A DNA stretch of 64,000 nucleotides from Sulfurimonas sp. (lineage in GTDB: Bacteria > Campylobacterota > Campylobacteria > Campylobacterales > Sulfurimonadaceae). This document shows positions 36,861-45,145 of this stretch, piece by piece. The notes beneath the pieces were generated by a model. It did no database searches. It saw only the letters and a program-made list of their open reading frames with translations, and was not told the origin of the DNA. The stretch is from contig NZ_CP093396.1 of NCBI RefSeq assembly GCF_029027405.1, forward strand, positions 2,615,497 through 2,679,496, read 5' to 3'. Within the stretch, counting starts at the first letter, position 1. Each line of letters starts with the position of its first letter. Made by a program: the position numbers and the translations under genes.

Positions 36861-38088
36861 GAACCCTCTGAACAATCAAGCAATTTAACTTAACCTCCCT
36901 CAAACCAAGAATTAGCTAAAATAAATATACTAAGAAGCCAAGTTTGAGGGATAAATATGCAACTAAGTTTTTTTGACCATGCCATGAAATACCAAGGTGG
37001 TAAGAAGAGTATGAAGTTTTTAAATGAGATGAAAGAGATTATTCCATTTGAAGCTATTGAGAAGATACTTATAGAGAAAAATGTATACAAACCCAACAAA
37101 GGTAAGACAGGAAGACCATCTATTCCATCAAAGATATTAGTAGGCTCACTTTTTTTACAAAACTGGTATGGATTGTCAGACCCAATGACCGAAGAGCTTA
37201 TACATGACCGTATAAGCTTCAGAAAGTTTCTTGATATAAGAGATGAAGATACTATTCCAGATGAAACAACTATTTGTAAATTTAGAAACAAGCTTATCAA
37301 AGAAGAGATACTTGGTGATATATTTGAAGAAGTAAAAAAGATGATGGAATCTAAAAGACTTATACTCAATGAGGGAACTCTTATAGACGCTACTCTCATC
37401 CACTCAAGCGAACCAAAGAGAAAAAAAGATGACAAGGGTAAAGTTATTTCAAATAAAGCCCATGATTCTGATGCAACCTACACTTCAAAAAGAGGTCGTA
37501 AACATCATGGATTAAAGATGCATATAGCAACTGATACAAACGGTATCATCAAAAAAGTAATAGCTACAACAGCTTCAACACACGATAGTACACAGTTTGA
37601 TAAGCTGACAGAAGATGAAAATAAAGCAATATTCGCAGATAGTGGCTATATGCAAAAGGCAAGAAAAGTGGCACTAAGAGCAAAAGGTATTTTTGCTGGT
37701 ATAGTTGAAAGACGAGTAAGAGGTCAATCGAAACTAAGACCTAAACAATCAAGAAATAATACAAGATTCTCAAAGATAAGATGTCTCGTGGAATTACCAT
37801 TCGCATTTATAAAACAACATATGAACTTCAGAAAAACCAGATATCGGGGAATAGATAAAAATCAACAACACTTTTTTATGTTGGCTGCTTGTTATAATCT
37901 GAGACGGACACCTGCACTGGTAAGGGCTAGGAACTGATACAAAAGGAACAAAATAAGGTTCTAACATGCTAATAAATAGTAGAAATATAGAAAAACAAGA
38001 CAGAAACTCACTTCAAAATTGAAAGAGAATTTTTAAAATGATAGAATATTAGTATAAAGAAGAATCATCTGGCTTGTTCAGAGGGTTC
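36861..38088 (+). mobile_element. IS5-family insertion sequence, apparently intact
   Basis: About 1.23 kb, bounded by inverted ends GAACCCTCTGAACAA (36861-36875) and its reverse complement (38074-38088). One open transposase gene lies inside. No clean target duplication is visible. It sits next to the IS30 scar in the gap between the two tRNA clusters. About 130 bp between the transposase stop and the right end are non-coding, as is 38089-38160 beyond it. Confidence 0.8.
36957..37937 (+). CDS. IS5-family transposase
   Basis: 326 residues, an uninterrupted DDE transposase. An N-terminal DUF772-type domain (Pro-Ser-Ile-Pro-Ser-Lys-Ile-Leu-Val-Gly, then Asp-Pro-Met-Thr-Glu-Glu and Ile-Pro-Asp-Glu-Thr-Thr-Ile-Cys-Lys-Phe-Arg) precedes the catalytic core. 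The core has Asp in Leu-Ile-Asp-Ala-Thr-Leu, Asp in Ile-Phe-Ala-Asp-Ser-Gly-Tyr, and a Glu near Gly-Ile-Val-Glu-Arg-Arg. The C-terminus has Arg-Tyr-Arg-Gly. It should be active unless silenced. The start is 13 nt after TTTGAGGGATAA. Confidence 0.93.
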   Translation: MQLSFFDHAMKYQGGKKSMKFLNEMKEIIPFEAIEKILIEKNVYKPNKGKTGRPSIPSKILVGSLFLQNWYGLSDPMTEELIHDRISFRKFLDIRDEDTIPDETTICKFRNKLIKEEILGDIFEEVKKMMESKRLILNEGTLIDATLIHSSEPKRKKDDKGKVISNKAHDSDATYTSKRGRKHHGLKMHIATDTNGIIKKVIATTASTHDSTQFDKLTEDENKAIFADSGYMQKARKVALRAKGIFAGIVERRVRGQSKLRPKQSRNNTRFSKIRCLVELPFAFIKQHMNFRKTRYRGIDKNQQHFFMLAACYNLRRTPALVRARN

Positions 38089-38160
38089 AATTATTCTGAA
38101 ACTTAAAGTAGTGAGTCTAAGCCATATTTTACGATGTTTTGAGGGATTATTAATATTATA

Positions 38161-38245
38161 TGGTGCGGATGAGAGGACTTGAACCTCCACGCCTTGCGGC
38201 ACCAGATCCTAAGTCTGGCGTGTATACCAATTTCACCACATCCGC
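38161..38245 (-). tRNA. tRNA-Leu (TAG)
   Basis: An 85-nt class II tRNA on the minus strand. The acceptor GCGGATG pairs with CATCCGC, a long variable arm is present, the anticodon loop reads UAG and CCA is encoded. Confidence 0.93.
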
Positions 38246-38301
38246 ATGTGATTGTCGAATAAGAGTAGAATTATAGTTGAAAATTCTTTATCTTATATTA
38301 A

Positions 38302-38378
<77 letters not shown>

Positions 38379-38510
38379 AAGTAAGTCATACATGACTAAA
38401 ATTAAAAAACTTGATTCTGTTGCTATTCTTGATTTTCTAAAATCAAAGCTTCAGTGTCCAAGCGACTAGCGTAGATAATATGGGCTTCGCTCATATTGTC
38501 GTTAAAATGA
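38379..38510. other. Spacer between two tRNA-Arg genes
   Basis: 132 bp without gene. It contains an imperfect hairpin around 38478-38500 (AATATGGGCTTCGCTCATATT) that may act as a processing or termination element for the minus-strand tRNA cluster. Confidence 0.3.
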
Positions 38511-38587
38511 TGGTACGCCCGATAGGATTCGAACCTATAACCCTCGGAGCCGAAATCCGAAACTCTATCCAGTTGAGCCACGGACGC
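38511..38587 (-). tRNA. tRNA-Arg (TCG)
   Basis: A 77-nt minus-strand cloverleaf. The anticodon stem TCGGA/TCCGA encloses loop TTTCGGC (anticodon UCG), the T-loop is intact and CCA is encoded. Confidence 0.9.
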
Positions 38588-38631
38588 TACTATTTTATAA
38601 TTGTTAAATTTTTATATTTAAATCTATTAAA

Positions 38632-38709
38632 TGGGGTGAGATACGGGATTCGAACCCGCGACCCCCGGCACCACAAACCAGTGCTCTAACCAACTGAGCT
38701 AATCTCACC
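38632..38709 (-). tRNA. tRNA-His (GTG)
   Basis: A minus-strand cloverleaf with GTGAGAT/ATCTCAC acceptor. The anticodon loop TTGTGGT reads GUG, and the extra G at position -1 (complement of 38709) faces C73, the tRNA-His identity pair. CCA is encoded. Confidence 0.95.
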
Positions 38710-38734
38710 ATATGAAAGTTATAAATATAAAAGG

Positions 38735-38812
38735 TGGTCGGGGTGAAAGGACTCGAACCTTCGGCCCCCTGGTCCCAAACCAGGTACTCTAACCATACTG
38801 AGCTACACCCCG
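38735..38812 (-). tRNA. tRNA-Pro (TGG)
   Basis: A 78-nt minus-strand cloverleaf with CGGGGTG/CACCCCG acceptor. The anticodon stem CCTGG/CCAGG encloses loop TTTGGGA (anticodon UGG). CCA is encoded. It is the first gene of the minus-strand tRNA cluster. Confidence 0.94.
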
Positions 38813-38924
38813 ACCTTCTACAAAAACCAAGCAAACTGCTGATTAATGAGGCGAGATTATAGTCAATTAGTTACAAAATGTCAATGCTTTTTTAGTAATT
38901 CTTTTATATATTTAAAATTTCATG

Positions 38925-38930
38925 TATAAT
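38925..38930 (+). promoter_or_regulatory. -10 box of the NSS transporter gene
   Basis: TATAAT preceded directly by TG (extended -10 type) lies 28 bp before the ATG at 38958 and opposite the divergent tRNA cluster. The predicted transcription start is near 38937. Confidence 0.45.
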
Positions 38931-38957
38931 AAGCCCAATTAAAAAGGGTTTTGATTT

Positions 38958-40295
38958 ATGAAAATAGCTAGATTTAGTAGAATGGGGTTTATTTTAGCAG
39001 CTGCTGGAAGTGCTGTTGGACTTGGAAATATATGGAAATTTCCTTATATCGCTGGCGAATATGGTGGCGGAGCTTTTGTTTTAATTTACCTTTTTACAGT
39101 CCTTATTATTGGCTTTTCTATCATGATAGCGGAGATGCTCATTGGTTACTTAGGAAGAAAAGATGGCGTTACTTGTTTTGAAGATTTAGCACCAACACAC
39201 AAACATCTATGGAAACTTGGTGGTTTTCAAGGTTTAGCTGGTCTTTTTATTATGATTTTTTACTCTGTTGTTATTGGCTGGATATTCAACTATATTGTTA
39301 CTTCTATTTTTTACCTTCCATCAAGCGTAAAAGAAGCAGAAATTACCTTTAACACCATGCTACATAGTGGCGTTTGGACTCAACTTTTTTACCACACTCT
39401 AGCCTTTATTTGGATTACTTATGTTCTAACAAAAGGAATCAAAGGTGGTATAGAGAAGATGAACATGATTTTAATGCCAACACTTATGATAATCCTTCTT
39501 GGTATGTTCGCCTACGCAACAACTCTAGATTCGTTCTCTCGAGCAGTAGAGTTTATGTTCTCCCCTGATTGGTCTAAAATAGACTCAAATGCTTTTGTAA
39601 CTGCTGTTGGTCATGCTTTTTTCACCCTCTCTCTTGGTATGGGCGCTATTATGACTTACTCTGCTTCAATGGCAAAAAACTCTAATCTTGTTAAAAATGC
39701 TTTTTGGATTGTATTTTTAGATACTTCCATCGCTATTGTTGCGGGACTTATGCTTTTTACCTTTTTGTATCAGTATGGCTCAGGTCCAGCAAAAGGTCCA
39801 GGATTAGTTTTTATCTCTCTTCCTGCTGCTTTTTTTGAGATGGGGATTATCGGGAATATTTTTGCCATTTTATTTTTTATAGCCTTAGCTTTTGCAGGAC
39901 TTACCTCTTCTGTATCTTTGGTTGAGCCAATGGTTCAGTATTTTATAGATAGATACTCATGGAGCAGACTTAAAGCATCTATGTCTATGGGGCTGTTCTT
40001 TTACCTCATCGGGATTATCGCCCTACTCTCAAATATAGATGGATTTAAAGAAACGCTAACATGGGGAGATAAAAACTTTTTTGATTGGGTTGATCATTTT
40101 ACTGCTACTTTTATGCTTCCTCTTGGTGGTCTTGTTATGGCAGTATTTGTCGGTTTTGTCATTGAAAAACAAAGAGTTGAGGCTATCTTAAAACCTCAAC
40201 TAGGATTTGCATTTGAAGCATGGTATTTTTCACTTCGCTATATCACTCCTGTTGCTATGTTTATAGTTATACTTTCACTAATGGGAATTTTATAG
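38958..40295 (+). CDS. Sodium-dependent transporter, NSS (SNF/LeuT) family
   Basis: 445 residues with eleven or twelve membrane helices, typical of short bacterial NSS proteins. Helix 1 has Ala-Ala-Ala-Gly-Ser-Ala-Val-Gly-Leu-Gly-Asn-Ile-Trp-Lys-Phe-Pro, the sodium- and substrate-binding unwound region of LeuT-type carriers. Helix 6 has Phe-Phe-Thr-Leu-Ser-Leu-Gly-Met-Gly. It imports an amino acid or amine with sodium; the ligand is not readable. The next gene starts directly after its stop, so both are co-expressed. Confidence 0.93.
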   Translation: MKIARFSRMGFILAAAGSAVGLGNIWKFPYIAGEYGGGAFVLIYLFTVLIIGFSIMIAEMLIGYLGRKDGVTCFEDLAPTHKHLWKLGGFQGLAGLFIMIFYSVVIGWIFNYIVTSIFYLPSSVKEAEITFNTMLHSGVWTQLFYHTLAFIWITYVLTKGIKGGIEKMNMILMPTLMIILLGMFAYATTLDSFSRAVEFMFSPDWSKIDSNAFVTAVGHAFFTLSLGMGAIMTYSASMAKNSNLVKNAFWIVFLDTSIAIVAGLMLFTFLYQYGSGPAKGPGLVFISLPAAFFEMGIIGNIFAILFFIALAFAGLTSSVSLVEPMVQYFIDRYSWSRLKASMSMGLFFYLIGIIALLSNIDGFKETLTWGDKNFFDWVDHFTATFMLPLGGLVMAVFVGFVIEKQRVEAILKPQLGFAFEAWYFSLRYITPVAMFIVILSLMGIL

Positions 40296-40571
40296 ATGCT
40301 AAATATCTCACAAAAATGCAAAAAACTACTTTTAGAAGAAAGCATAGATACAAACTCAAACATAGACTTTGATGTAAATGGAGAAGTTCATTCTATGACT
40401 TTTGAGTATATTATAGATACCTATATGCAAGCATCTGAAGATTCTCAAAAAGTTTTTTTACTAGCTTTAAAAAAATCAATAGATGCAAAAGAGTTTGGTG
40501 TTGATAAATTTTTTGAAGGTATGGGTCAACTTTTATTGATGACCCATTTATCAAGTAATATAAAAGTTTAA
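40296..40571 (+). CDS. Hypothetical protein in operon with NSS transporter
   Basis: 91 residues, soluble, helical, without cysteine-rich or enzymatic motif (Met-Leu-Asn-Ile-Ser-Gln-Lys-Cys). Its ATG follows the transporter stop with no gap, so it is translated by coupling. No family recognised. Its end overlaps convergent thiG by 4 nt. Close linkage suggests a small regulator or accessory subunit of the transporter, which is only a guess. Confidence 0.65.
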   Translation: MLNISQKCKKLLLEESIDTNSNIDFDVNGEVHSMTFEYIIDTYMQASEDSQKVFLLALKKSIDAKEFGVDKFFEGMGQLLLMTHLSSNIKV

Positions 40572-41347
40572 AACTGTATCATTCCATTAATTGGACTAGA
40601 TGCAGTTGCATATGGTCGTTTAGCAATTCTTCCCGCTAAGTAAGACATTCTACCAGCCTTTACTGCATATTTCATAGCTTCAGCCATAATCATAGGATCT
40701 TGTGCTTGAGCGATTGCAGTGTTAGTTAAAACTCCATCTGCACCTAACTCCATCGCATAAGCAGAGTCGCTTGCACAACCAATTCCAGCATCTACGATTA
40801 CAGGAACATTAACAGCTTCACGGATAAACACAATGTTATAAGGATTTTGAATACCTAAACCACTTCCAATAGGAGCAGCAAGAGGCATAATAGCGTGAGC
40901 TCCTGCGTCCTCAAGTCTTTTTGCCATGATTGGGTCATCGGAAGTATATGCCATGATTGTAAAACCATCTTTTGCTAAAACTTCACATGCTTTTATAGTT
41001 TCTAAAACATCAGGATAAAGAGTTTTTTTAGTATCGCCAATTACTTCTAGTTTTATCAAATCAATACCTGTTGCCTCTCGTGTAAGTCTAAAAGTAGTTA
41101 TAGCCTCTTCTGCCGTTACACAACCTGCAGAATTTGGTAAAAACTTTACATTTGTTCCTGCAAAAGTATCACGAAGGTTTTCTTTATCTGGGTCTGTAAT
41201 GTTTAAACGGCGAACAGCAACTGTTATAAGTTCACTTCCAGATGCAAGAGTTGCATTTTTTGTAGTTTCAAAAGAATCATATTTTCCACTACCAACTATT
41301 AGGCGAGAGCCTAGTTCATATTTTCCAATTTTTAAAATGTTATCCAT
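40568..41347 (-). CDS. thiG: Thiazole synthase
   Basis: 259 residues, a TIM-barrel enzyme of thiamine synthesis. The N-terminus has [11 protein letters not shown]. The Schiff-base lysine sits in Ile-Lys-Leu-Glu-Val-Ile-Gly-Asp, and the phosphate site near the end reads Asp-Ala-Gly-Ile-Gly. It condenses deoxyxylulose phosphate, dehydroglycine and ThiS thiocarboxylate. No thiS, thiF or thiH gene is adjacent in the window. It converges on the transporter operon and seems to be transcribed alone. Confidence 0.96.
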   Translation of the reverse strand: MDNILKIGKYELGSRLIVGSGKYDSFETTKNATLASGSELITVAVRRLNITDPDKENLRDTFAGTNVKFLPNSAGCVTAEEAITTFRLTREATGIDLIKLEVIGDTKKTLYPDVLETIKACEVLAKDGFTIMAYTSDDPIMAKRLEDAGAHAIMPLAAPIGSGLGIQNPYNIVFIREAVNVPVIVDAGIGCASDSAYAMELGADGVLTNTAIAQAQDPMIMAEAMKYAVKAGRMSYLAGRIAKRPYATASSPINGMIQF

Positions 41348-41425
41348 ATTATTATTTCCTTAATTTTACTTCATAAAATATTTGTGCTCTTTAGTATTAA
41401 TGATTGATTTATAGCATAAGAAATC

Positions 41426-42787
41426 TTATAAATCGCATATTCCGTTTATTAAATCTTCTGGTGTAAGAGAAAAATCAGCACCTTTATAATTTTGTGCCAA
41501 TAATGTGTGTGCCAAAGAAGCATTTATCGCTGAGTCTAAAGCACTATATCCTTGAGCCAACAAAGCACCAACTAAGCCACTTAAAACATCTCCACTTCCA
41601 CCTTTTGCTAAAGCTGATGTTCCATGTGGATTTATATAAAAAATATTATTTTGAGCAATTATAGAGTTTGCACCTTTTAATATTAAAGTAATTCTTGGAT
41701 AGTTTTTTGTAAAAAGCTCTACAAATTTAAAACGATTTTTTTGCAACTCTTCTATACTTATATTTGCTAGTTTTGTATGTTTTAAAAGTGCTACAAACTC
41801 TTTAGCATGAGGAGTTAAAATAACATTTTCTCGTTTTAGTATTTTGTCAATTATCGGCATATAAAAAATATCTGCATCTGCTATCAGAGAAAAAGAATTA
41901 TCTAAAAATATATCCAACTCTTTATCGCTAAATTCATTTCCTAAACCCATACCCAAGGCAAGAGCAGTTGTATTTGATGGGAGTTCAGATGCATGCATTA
42001 TGGAGTAAGGAATTTGCTCATTTTCATAACCTACTAAAGTGACTAAACCCACTCCAAATCTTAGAGCTGATGAAGCACTTAAAATACTTGCACCACTCTT
42101 ACTTCCACAAGCTATTGCCAAATGTCCAAAACTACCTTTATGTGAATCTTTTTTATCTCTAGTTGGCAGTTCTAAGTCTTTTTCATCAAGCAAATTCCAA
42201 TTCGTTTGAGCTTCATAGATGCTTCGTGAAATTCCTAAATCTATAACTCTTATCTCACCAACCGCATCTTTGCTTGCATCTAGGTATAAACTCTTTTTTA
42301 AAGCACCCATAGTTAAAGTAACATCAGCTTTAAAACCATAAGAAGGAATATCACAAGAGATTTTAAAAGCAAGAGAATCATTTAGCTTAGTGATTAGTTC
42401 TTTTAATTCATCACTAAACTCTCCACTAAAACCTGTACCTACGATAGCATCTACTAAAACTGCACAATGTTGGATTTCAAAACACTCTTTTACACCAATA
42501 GCTTTTGCTCTTTTTTCTTGAAGTCGTGCCATCATTGATTTTGCTTCTTTCGCATAGTAGATGCTAACATCAAAATCACCATGAAGTTGCCTAGCTAATG
42601 CTATACCATCTGCACCATTATTTCCGCTCCCACAAACAACAATCACACTAGAGAATTTTGAAAAATTATCACGGATATATGAAGCCATTCCATTAGTGGC
42701 ATGTTCCATCAAAATATCTTCACTAAGAGCAAACTCTTCGTAACATCTTTTATCTAAACTTCCAACTTCATCAAACAATTTCTGCAT
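41426..42787 (-). CDS. nnrD: Bifunctional NAD(P)H-hydrate epimerase / ADP-dependent dehydratase
   Basis: 453 residues. The N-terminal YjeF-type epimerase domain (about 1-195) has Val-Val-Cys-Gly-Ser-Gly-Asn-Asn-Gly-Ala-Asp-Gly. The C-terminal ribokinase-like dehydratase (about 205-453) has Leu-Thr-Pro-His-Ala-Lys-Glu and the catalytic Gly-Gly-Ser-Gly-Asp-Val-Leu-Ser-Gly. Together they repair hydrated nicotinamide nucleotides. The fused form is common in bacteria and the length is slightly below that of E. coli. It is 1 nt downstream of purN on the same strand. Confidence 0.95.
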   Translation of the reverse strand: MQKLFDEVGSLDKRCYEEFALSEDILMEHATNGMASYIRDNFSKFSSVIVVCGSGNNGADGIALARQLHGDFDVSIYYAKEAKSMMARLQEKRAKAIGVKECFEIQHCAVLVDAIVGTGFSGEFSDELKELITKLNDSLAFKISCDIPSYGFKADVTLTMGALKKSLYLDASKDAVGEIRVIDLGISRSIYEAQTNWNLLDEKDLELPTRDKKDSHKGSFGHLAIACGSKSGASILSASSALRFGVGLVTLVGYENEQIPYSIMHASELPSNTTALALGMGLGNEFSDKELDIFLDNSFSLIADADIFYMPIIDKILKRENVILTPHAKEFVALLKHTKLANISIEELQKNRFKFVELFTKNYPRITLILKGANSIIAQNNIFYINPHGTSALAKGGSGDVLSGLVGALLAQGYSALDSAINASLAHTLLAQNYKGADFSLTPEDLINGICDL

Positions 42788-42788
42788 C

Positions 42789-43343
42789 TTAACTCCTTAA
42801 AACCTTTACAATAGCTTGTGGCATTATTTCGTACTCTATTTCTTTAATCTTAGCAGAAAAACTCTCCAATGTTTCATTTGGTGATTTTTCAAAAGAAGTT
42901 TGCAAAATAATTTCTCCAGCATCTAACTCGCTACTAACATAATGAACACTTACCCCAGCATCTTTGTCTAAACTCTCAAAACTTCGCTCTATTGCTTTTG
43001 CACCTTTAAACTTTGGAAGTAAAGATGGATGAAGATTTATAGCATGAATGTTGGAAGTAAAAACTTCACTTAAAATCCTCATAAAACCACTCAAAATCAC
43101 TAAGTCTGGCTCATAAGTTTTTACAAGTTTTACAAGTTCTTCATCAAACTCTTCCCTAGAAGCAAAATTTACATGCTCTAAAACTTCAGTTTTTACACCT
43201 ATATTTTGCAACTTTTGCAAACCTTTTGCATCTCTTTTATTTGTAATTCCACATGCAACAAAACACTCTTTATTGTGCAGTTTATTTACAATATTTTGGG
43301 CGTTAAAACCCTCTCCACTAAATAGTATTACAATTTTTTTCAT
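42789..43343 (-). CDS. purN: Phosphoribosylglycinamide formyltransferase
   Basis: 184 residues, the formyl-THF-dependent GAR transformylase. Visible are the N-terminal Leu-Phe-Ser-Gly-Glu-Gly-Phe-Asn-Ala loop, the block His-Pro-Ser-Leu-Leu-Pro-Lys-Phe-Lys-Gly with the catalytic Asn-Leu-His before it, and Ser-Glu-Leu-Asp-Ala-Gly-Glu-Ile with the catalytic Asp. It carries out the third step of purine synthesis. The start is divergent from kdsD, 44 bp away. It is in an operon with nnrD. Confidence 0.95.
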   Translation of the reverse strand: MKKIVILFSGEGFNAQNIVNKLHNKECFVACGITNKRDAKGLQKLQNIGVKTEVLEHVNFASREEFDEELVKLVKTYEPDLVILSGFMRILSEVFTSNIHAINLHPSLLPKFKGAKAIERSFESLDKDAGVSVHYVSSELDAGEIILQTSFEKSPNETLESFSAKIKEIEYEIMPQAIVKVLRS

Positions 43344-43387
43344 AAGCGGATTATATCTTATGAAGTTAAAAAGGATATAATCGCATT

Positions 43388-44350
43388 ATGAATTACAAAG
43401 AAATTGCACAAGAAACTTTAAACATTGAAGCACAAACATTACTTGATTCAGCCAAAAATATCAATGATGTTTTTGAGAGGGCTGTTGATATTATTCTTGC
43501 ATGTAAAGGTAAGTTAGTCATTACTGGTGTTGGTAAAAGTGGTTTAATTGGTGCAAAAATGGCAGCAACTTTCGCATCTACTGGTACTCCTAGTTTTTTT
43601 CTTCATCCAACAGAAGCCCTTCATGGTGACTTAGGAATGATAAGCAAAGAAGATGTTGTTATTGCGATTAGTTACAGTGGAGAAAGTGAAGAACTTAGCT
43701 CAATTTTACCTCATATAAAAAGGTTTAAAACACCTCTTATTGGTATGACTAGAGATAGGAACTCTACACTTGGGCAACATAGTGACATAGTGATTGATGT
43801 TGTAGTTAAAAAAGAGGCTTGTCCATTAGACATAGCACCTACAAGTTCAACAACTCTTACATTAGCACTAGGTGATGCTTTAGCAGTTTGTCTTATGAGG
43901 GCAAGAGATTTTCAAAAAAGTGATTTTGCTTCTTTTCACCCTGGGGGAGCTTTAGGAAAACAACTTTTTGTAAAAGTTTCTAACCTTATGCAGAGCAAAA
44001 ATATACCTATTGTAAAAGAAGACACTAAAGTTAAAGATGCCATTTTAAAGATTAGTGAAGGGCGTTTGGGAACTGTTTTAGTTGTAGATGCTGATGATAA
44101 GCTCATAGCACTTGTTAGTGATGGAGATATTCGTAGAGCTTTACTTCAAGATGATTTTTCTTTAGAAGAAAATGTTTTAAAGTACGCAACTAAAAACCCT
44201 ATGACTTGTGAAGATGAAAATATGCTTGCAAGCCAAGCACTCGTGCTTGTTGAAGAGAAAAAAATACAACTTCTAGTAATTACAGATAAAAATAAAAAAA
44301 TAAAAGGCGTACTACATATTCATACGCTTATAGAAAAAGGAATTTCATAA
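43388..44350 (+). CDS. kdsD: Arabinose-5-phosphate isomerase (KpsF/GutQ type)
   Basis: 320 residues. The SIS isomerase domain (about 30-165) carries Val-Thr-Gly-Val-Gly-Lys-Ser-Gly and Tyr-Ser-Gly-Glu-Ser. Two CBS repeats fill the C-terminal third (about 205-320). It turns ribulose-5-phosphate into arabinose-5-phosphate, the precursor of KDO in lipopolysaccharide. TATAAT at 43376-43381 would start transcription exactly on the ATG. AAGGA overlapping that box may be a distant ribosome site, so leaderless status is uncertain. rluB follows 4 nt later. Confidence 0.95.
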   Translation: MNYKEIAQETLNIEAQTLLDSAKNINDVFERAVDIILACKGKLVITGVGKSGLIGAKMAATFASTGTPSFFLHPTEALHGDLGMISKEDVVIAISYSGESEELSSILPHIKRFKTPLIGMTRDRNSTLGQHSDIVIDVVVKKEACPLDIAPTSSTTLTLALGDALAVCLMRARDFQKSDFASFHPGGALGKQLFVKVSNLMQSKNIPIVKEDTKVKDAILKISEGRLGTVLVVDADDKLIALVSDGDIRRALLQDDFSLEENVLKYATKNPMTCEDENMLASQALVLVEEKKIQLLVITDKNKKIKGVLHIHTLIEKGIS

Positions 44351-44354
44351 AATT

Positions 44355-45143
44355 ATGATGAGATTAAACAAATATGTTGCTCACCACTCAAGCTACTCCA
44401 GACGAGAAGCAGATAAAGCTATTCAAGATGGCTATGTTAGAGTAGATGGTGAAATACAAGACAACCCAGCAACACAAGTGGATGAAAAAGAAACTATCGT
44501 TTATGTGAGTGGAAAACAGATAACTCCACGCGATAAATATACAGTTATAGTTTATAACAAGCCAAAAGGTGAGCTTGTAACAAAAAAAGACCCAAGAGAA
44601 AGAAAAACTATCTATGATTCTTTAGATGCGAAGTATAAACACTTTATTCCTGTTGGTAGATTAGACTTTCTAACAGAAGGTGTTTTGCTTCTTACAGACG
44701 CTTCAAAAGTAGCAACTGCTTTGATGAACTCAAACTTAGAGAGGGTCTATAAAGTAAAAATTAAAGGTCAAGTGACTCCAGAGATGGAAGCAGCTATGAT
44801 GAATGGACTTGAACTCCTAGATGCTACTGCTGGTGGACATTCTCACTCAAAAATCACAAGTATGACTTTTGCACCTTTTTTAGGTTACAAAATTCAAAAG
44901 AATGAGCATAATTATTCCATCTTAAAAATAGCAATATCAGAAGGTAAAAACAGAGAAATAAGAAGATTTTTTGCTCATTTTGGTACAGAGGTTGCTGACT
45001 TAAAACGCATAAGTTTTGCGGAAGTTGAGTTAAATAATTTACCAACTGGAAAAACTAGATTTTTAAACAGGAGCGAATATTCTGCTTTATTTACCTTTTT
45101 AAAAGCTGAAGAAAAAAGCAAAAGAGAGCGAGGCGAAAAATAG
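44355..45143 (+). CDS. rluB: Large-subunit rRNA pseudouridine synthase, RluB/RsuA family
   Basis: 262 residues: an N-terminal S4 RNA-binding domain (Leu-Asn-Lys-Tyr-Val-Ala-His-His-Ser-Ser-Tyr-Ser-Arg-Arg-Glu-Ala-Asp) and a catalytic domain with Val-Gly-Arg-Leu-Asp-Phe-Leu-Thr-Glu-Gly, where the Asp is the nucleophile. It modifies a uridine in 23S rRNA (position 2605-like by analogy). Two adjacent ATG codons at 44355 and 44358 could each be the start. It is co-transcribed with kdsD and, after a 2-nt gap, with rarA. Confidence 0.93.
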   Translation: MMRLNKYVAHHSSYSRREADKAIQDGYVRVDGEIQDNPATQVDEKETIVYVSGKQITPRDKYTVIVYNKPKGELVTKKDPRERKTIYDSLDAKYKHFIPVGRLDFLTEGVLLLTDASKVATALMNSNLERVYKVKIKGQVTPEMEAAMMNGLELLDATAGGHSHSKITSMTFAPFLGYKIQKNEHNYSILKIAISEGKNREIRRFFAHFGTEVADLKRISFAEVELNNLPTGKTRFLNRSEYSALFTFLKAEEKSKRERGEK

Positions 45144-45145
45144 TC

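Noticed and set aside
36890..37435. 181-codon open frame antisense to the IS5-family transposase
   Set aside because: It is the reverse of a highly expressed-type coding sequence with poor composition and no ribosome site; the plus-strand transposase has all expected motifs.
38480..38834. Short open frames over the minus-strand tRNA genes (38480-38689 and 38604-38834)
   Set aside because: They are read through tRNA-Arg, tRNA-His and tRNA-Pro; such frames are a common annotation artefact.
41941..41970. A further copy of the 19-bp motif (ACCCAAGGCAAGAGC) inside the NAD(P)H-hydrate repair gene
   Set aside because: Only the CAAGG core agrees, and the bases encode a normal, uninterrupted part of the protein.
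43376..43388. kdsD as a certain leaderless gene
   Set aside because: The -10 spacing is exact, but AAGGA overlaps the box and could be a ribosome site if the real promoter is further upstream; kept only as a weak case.
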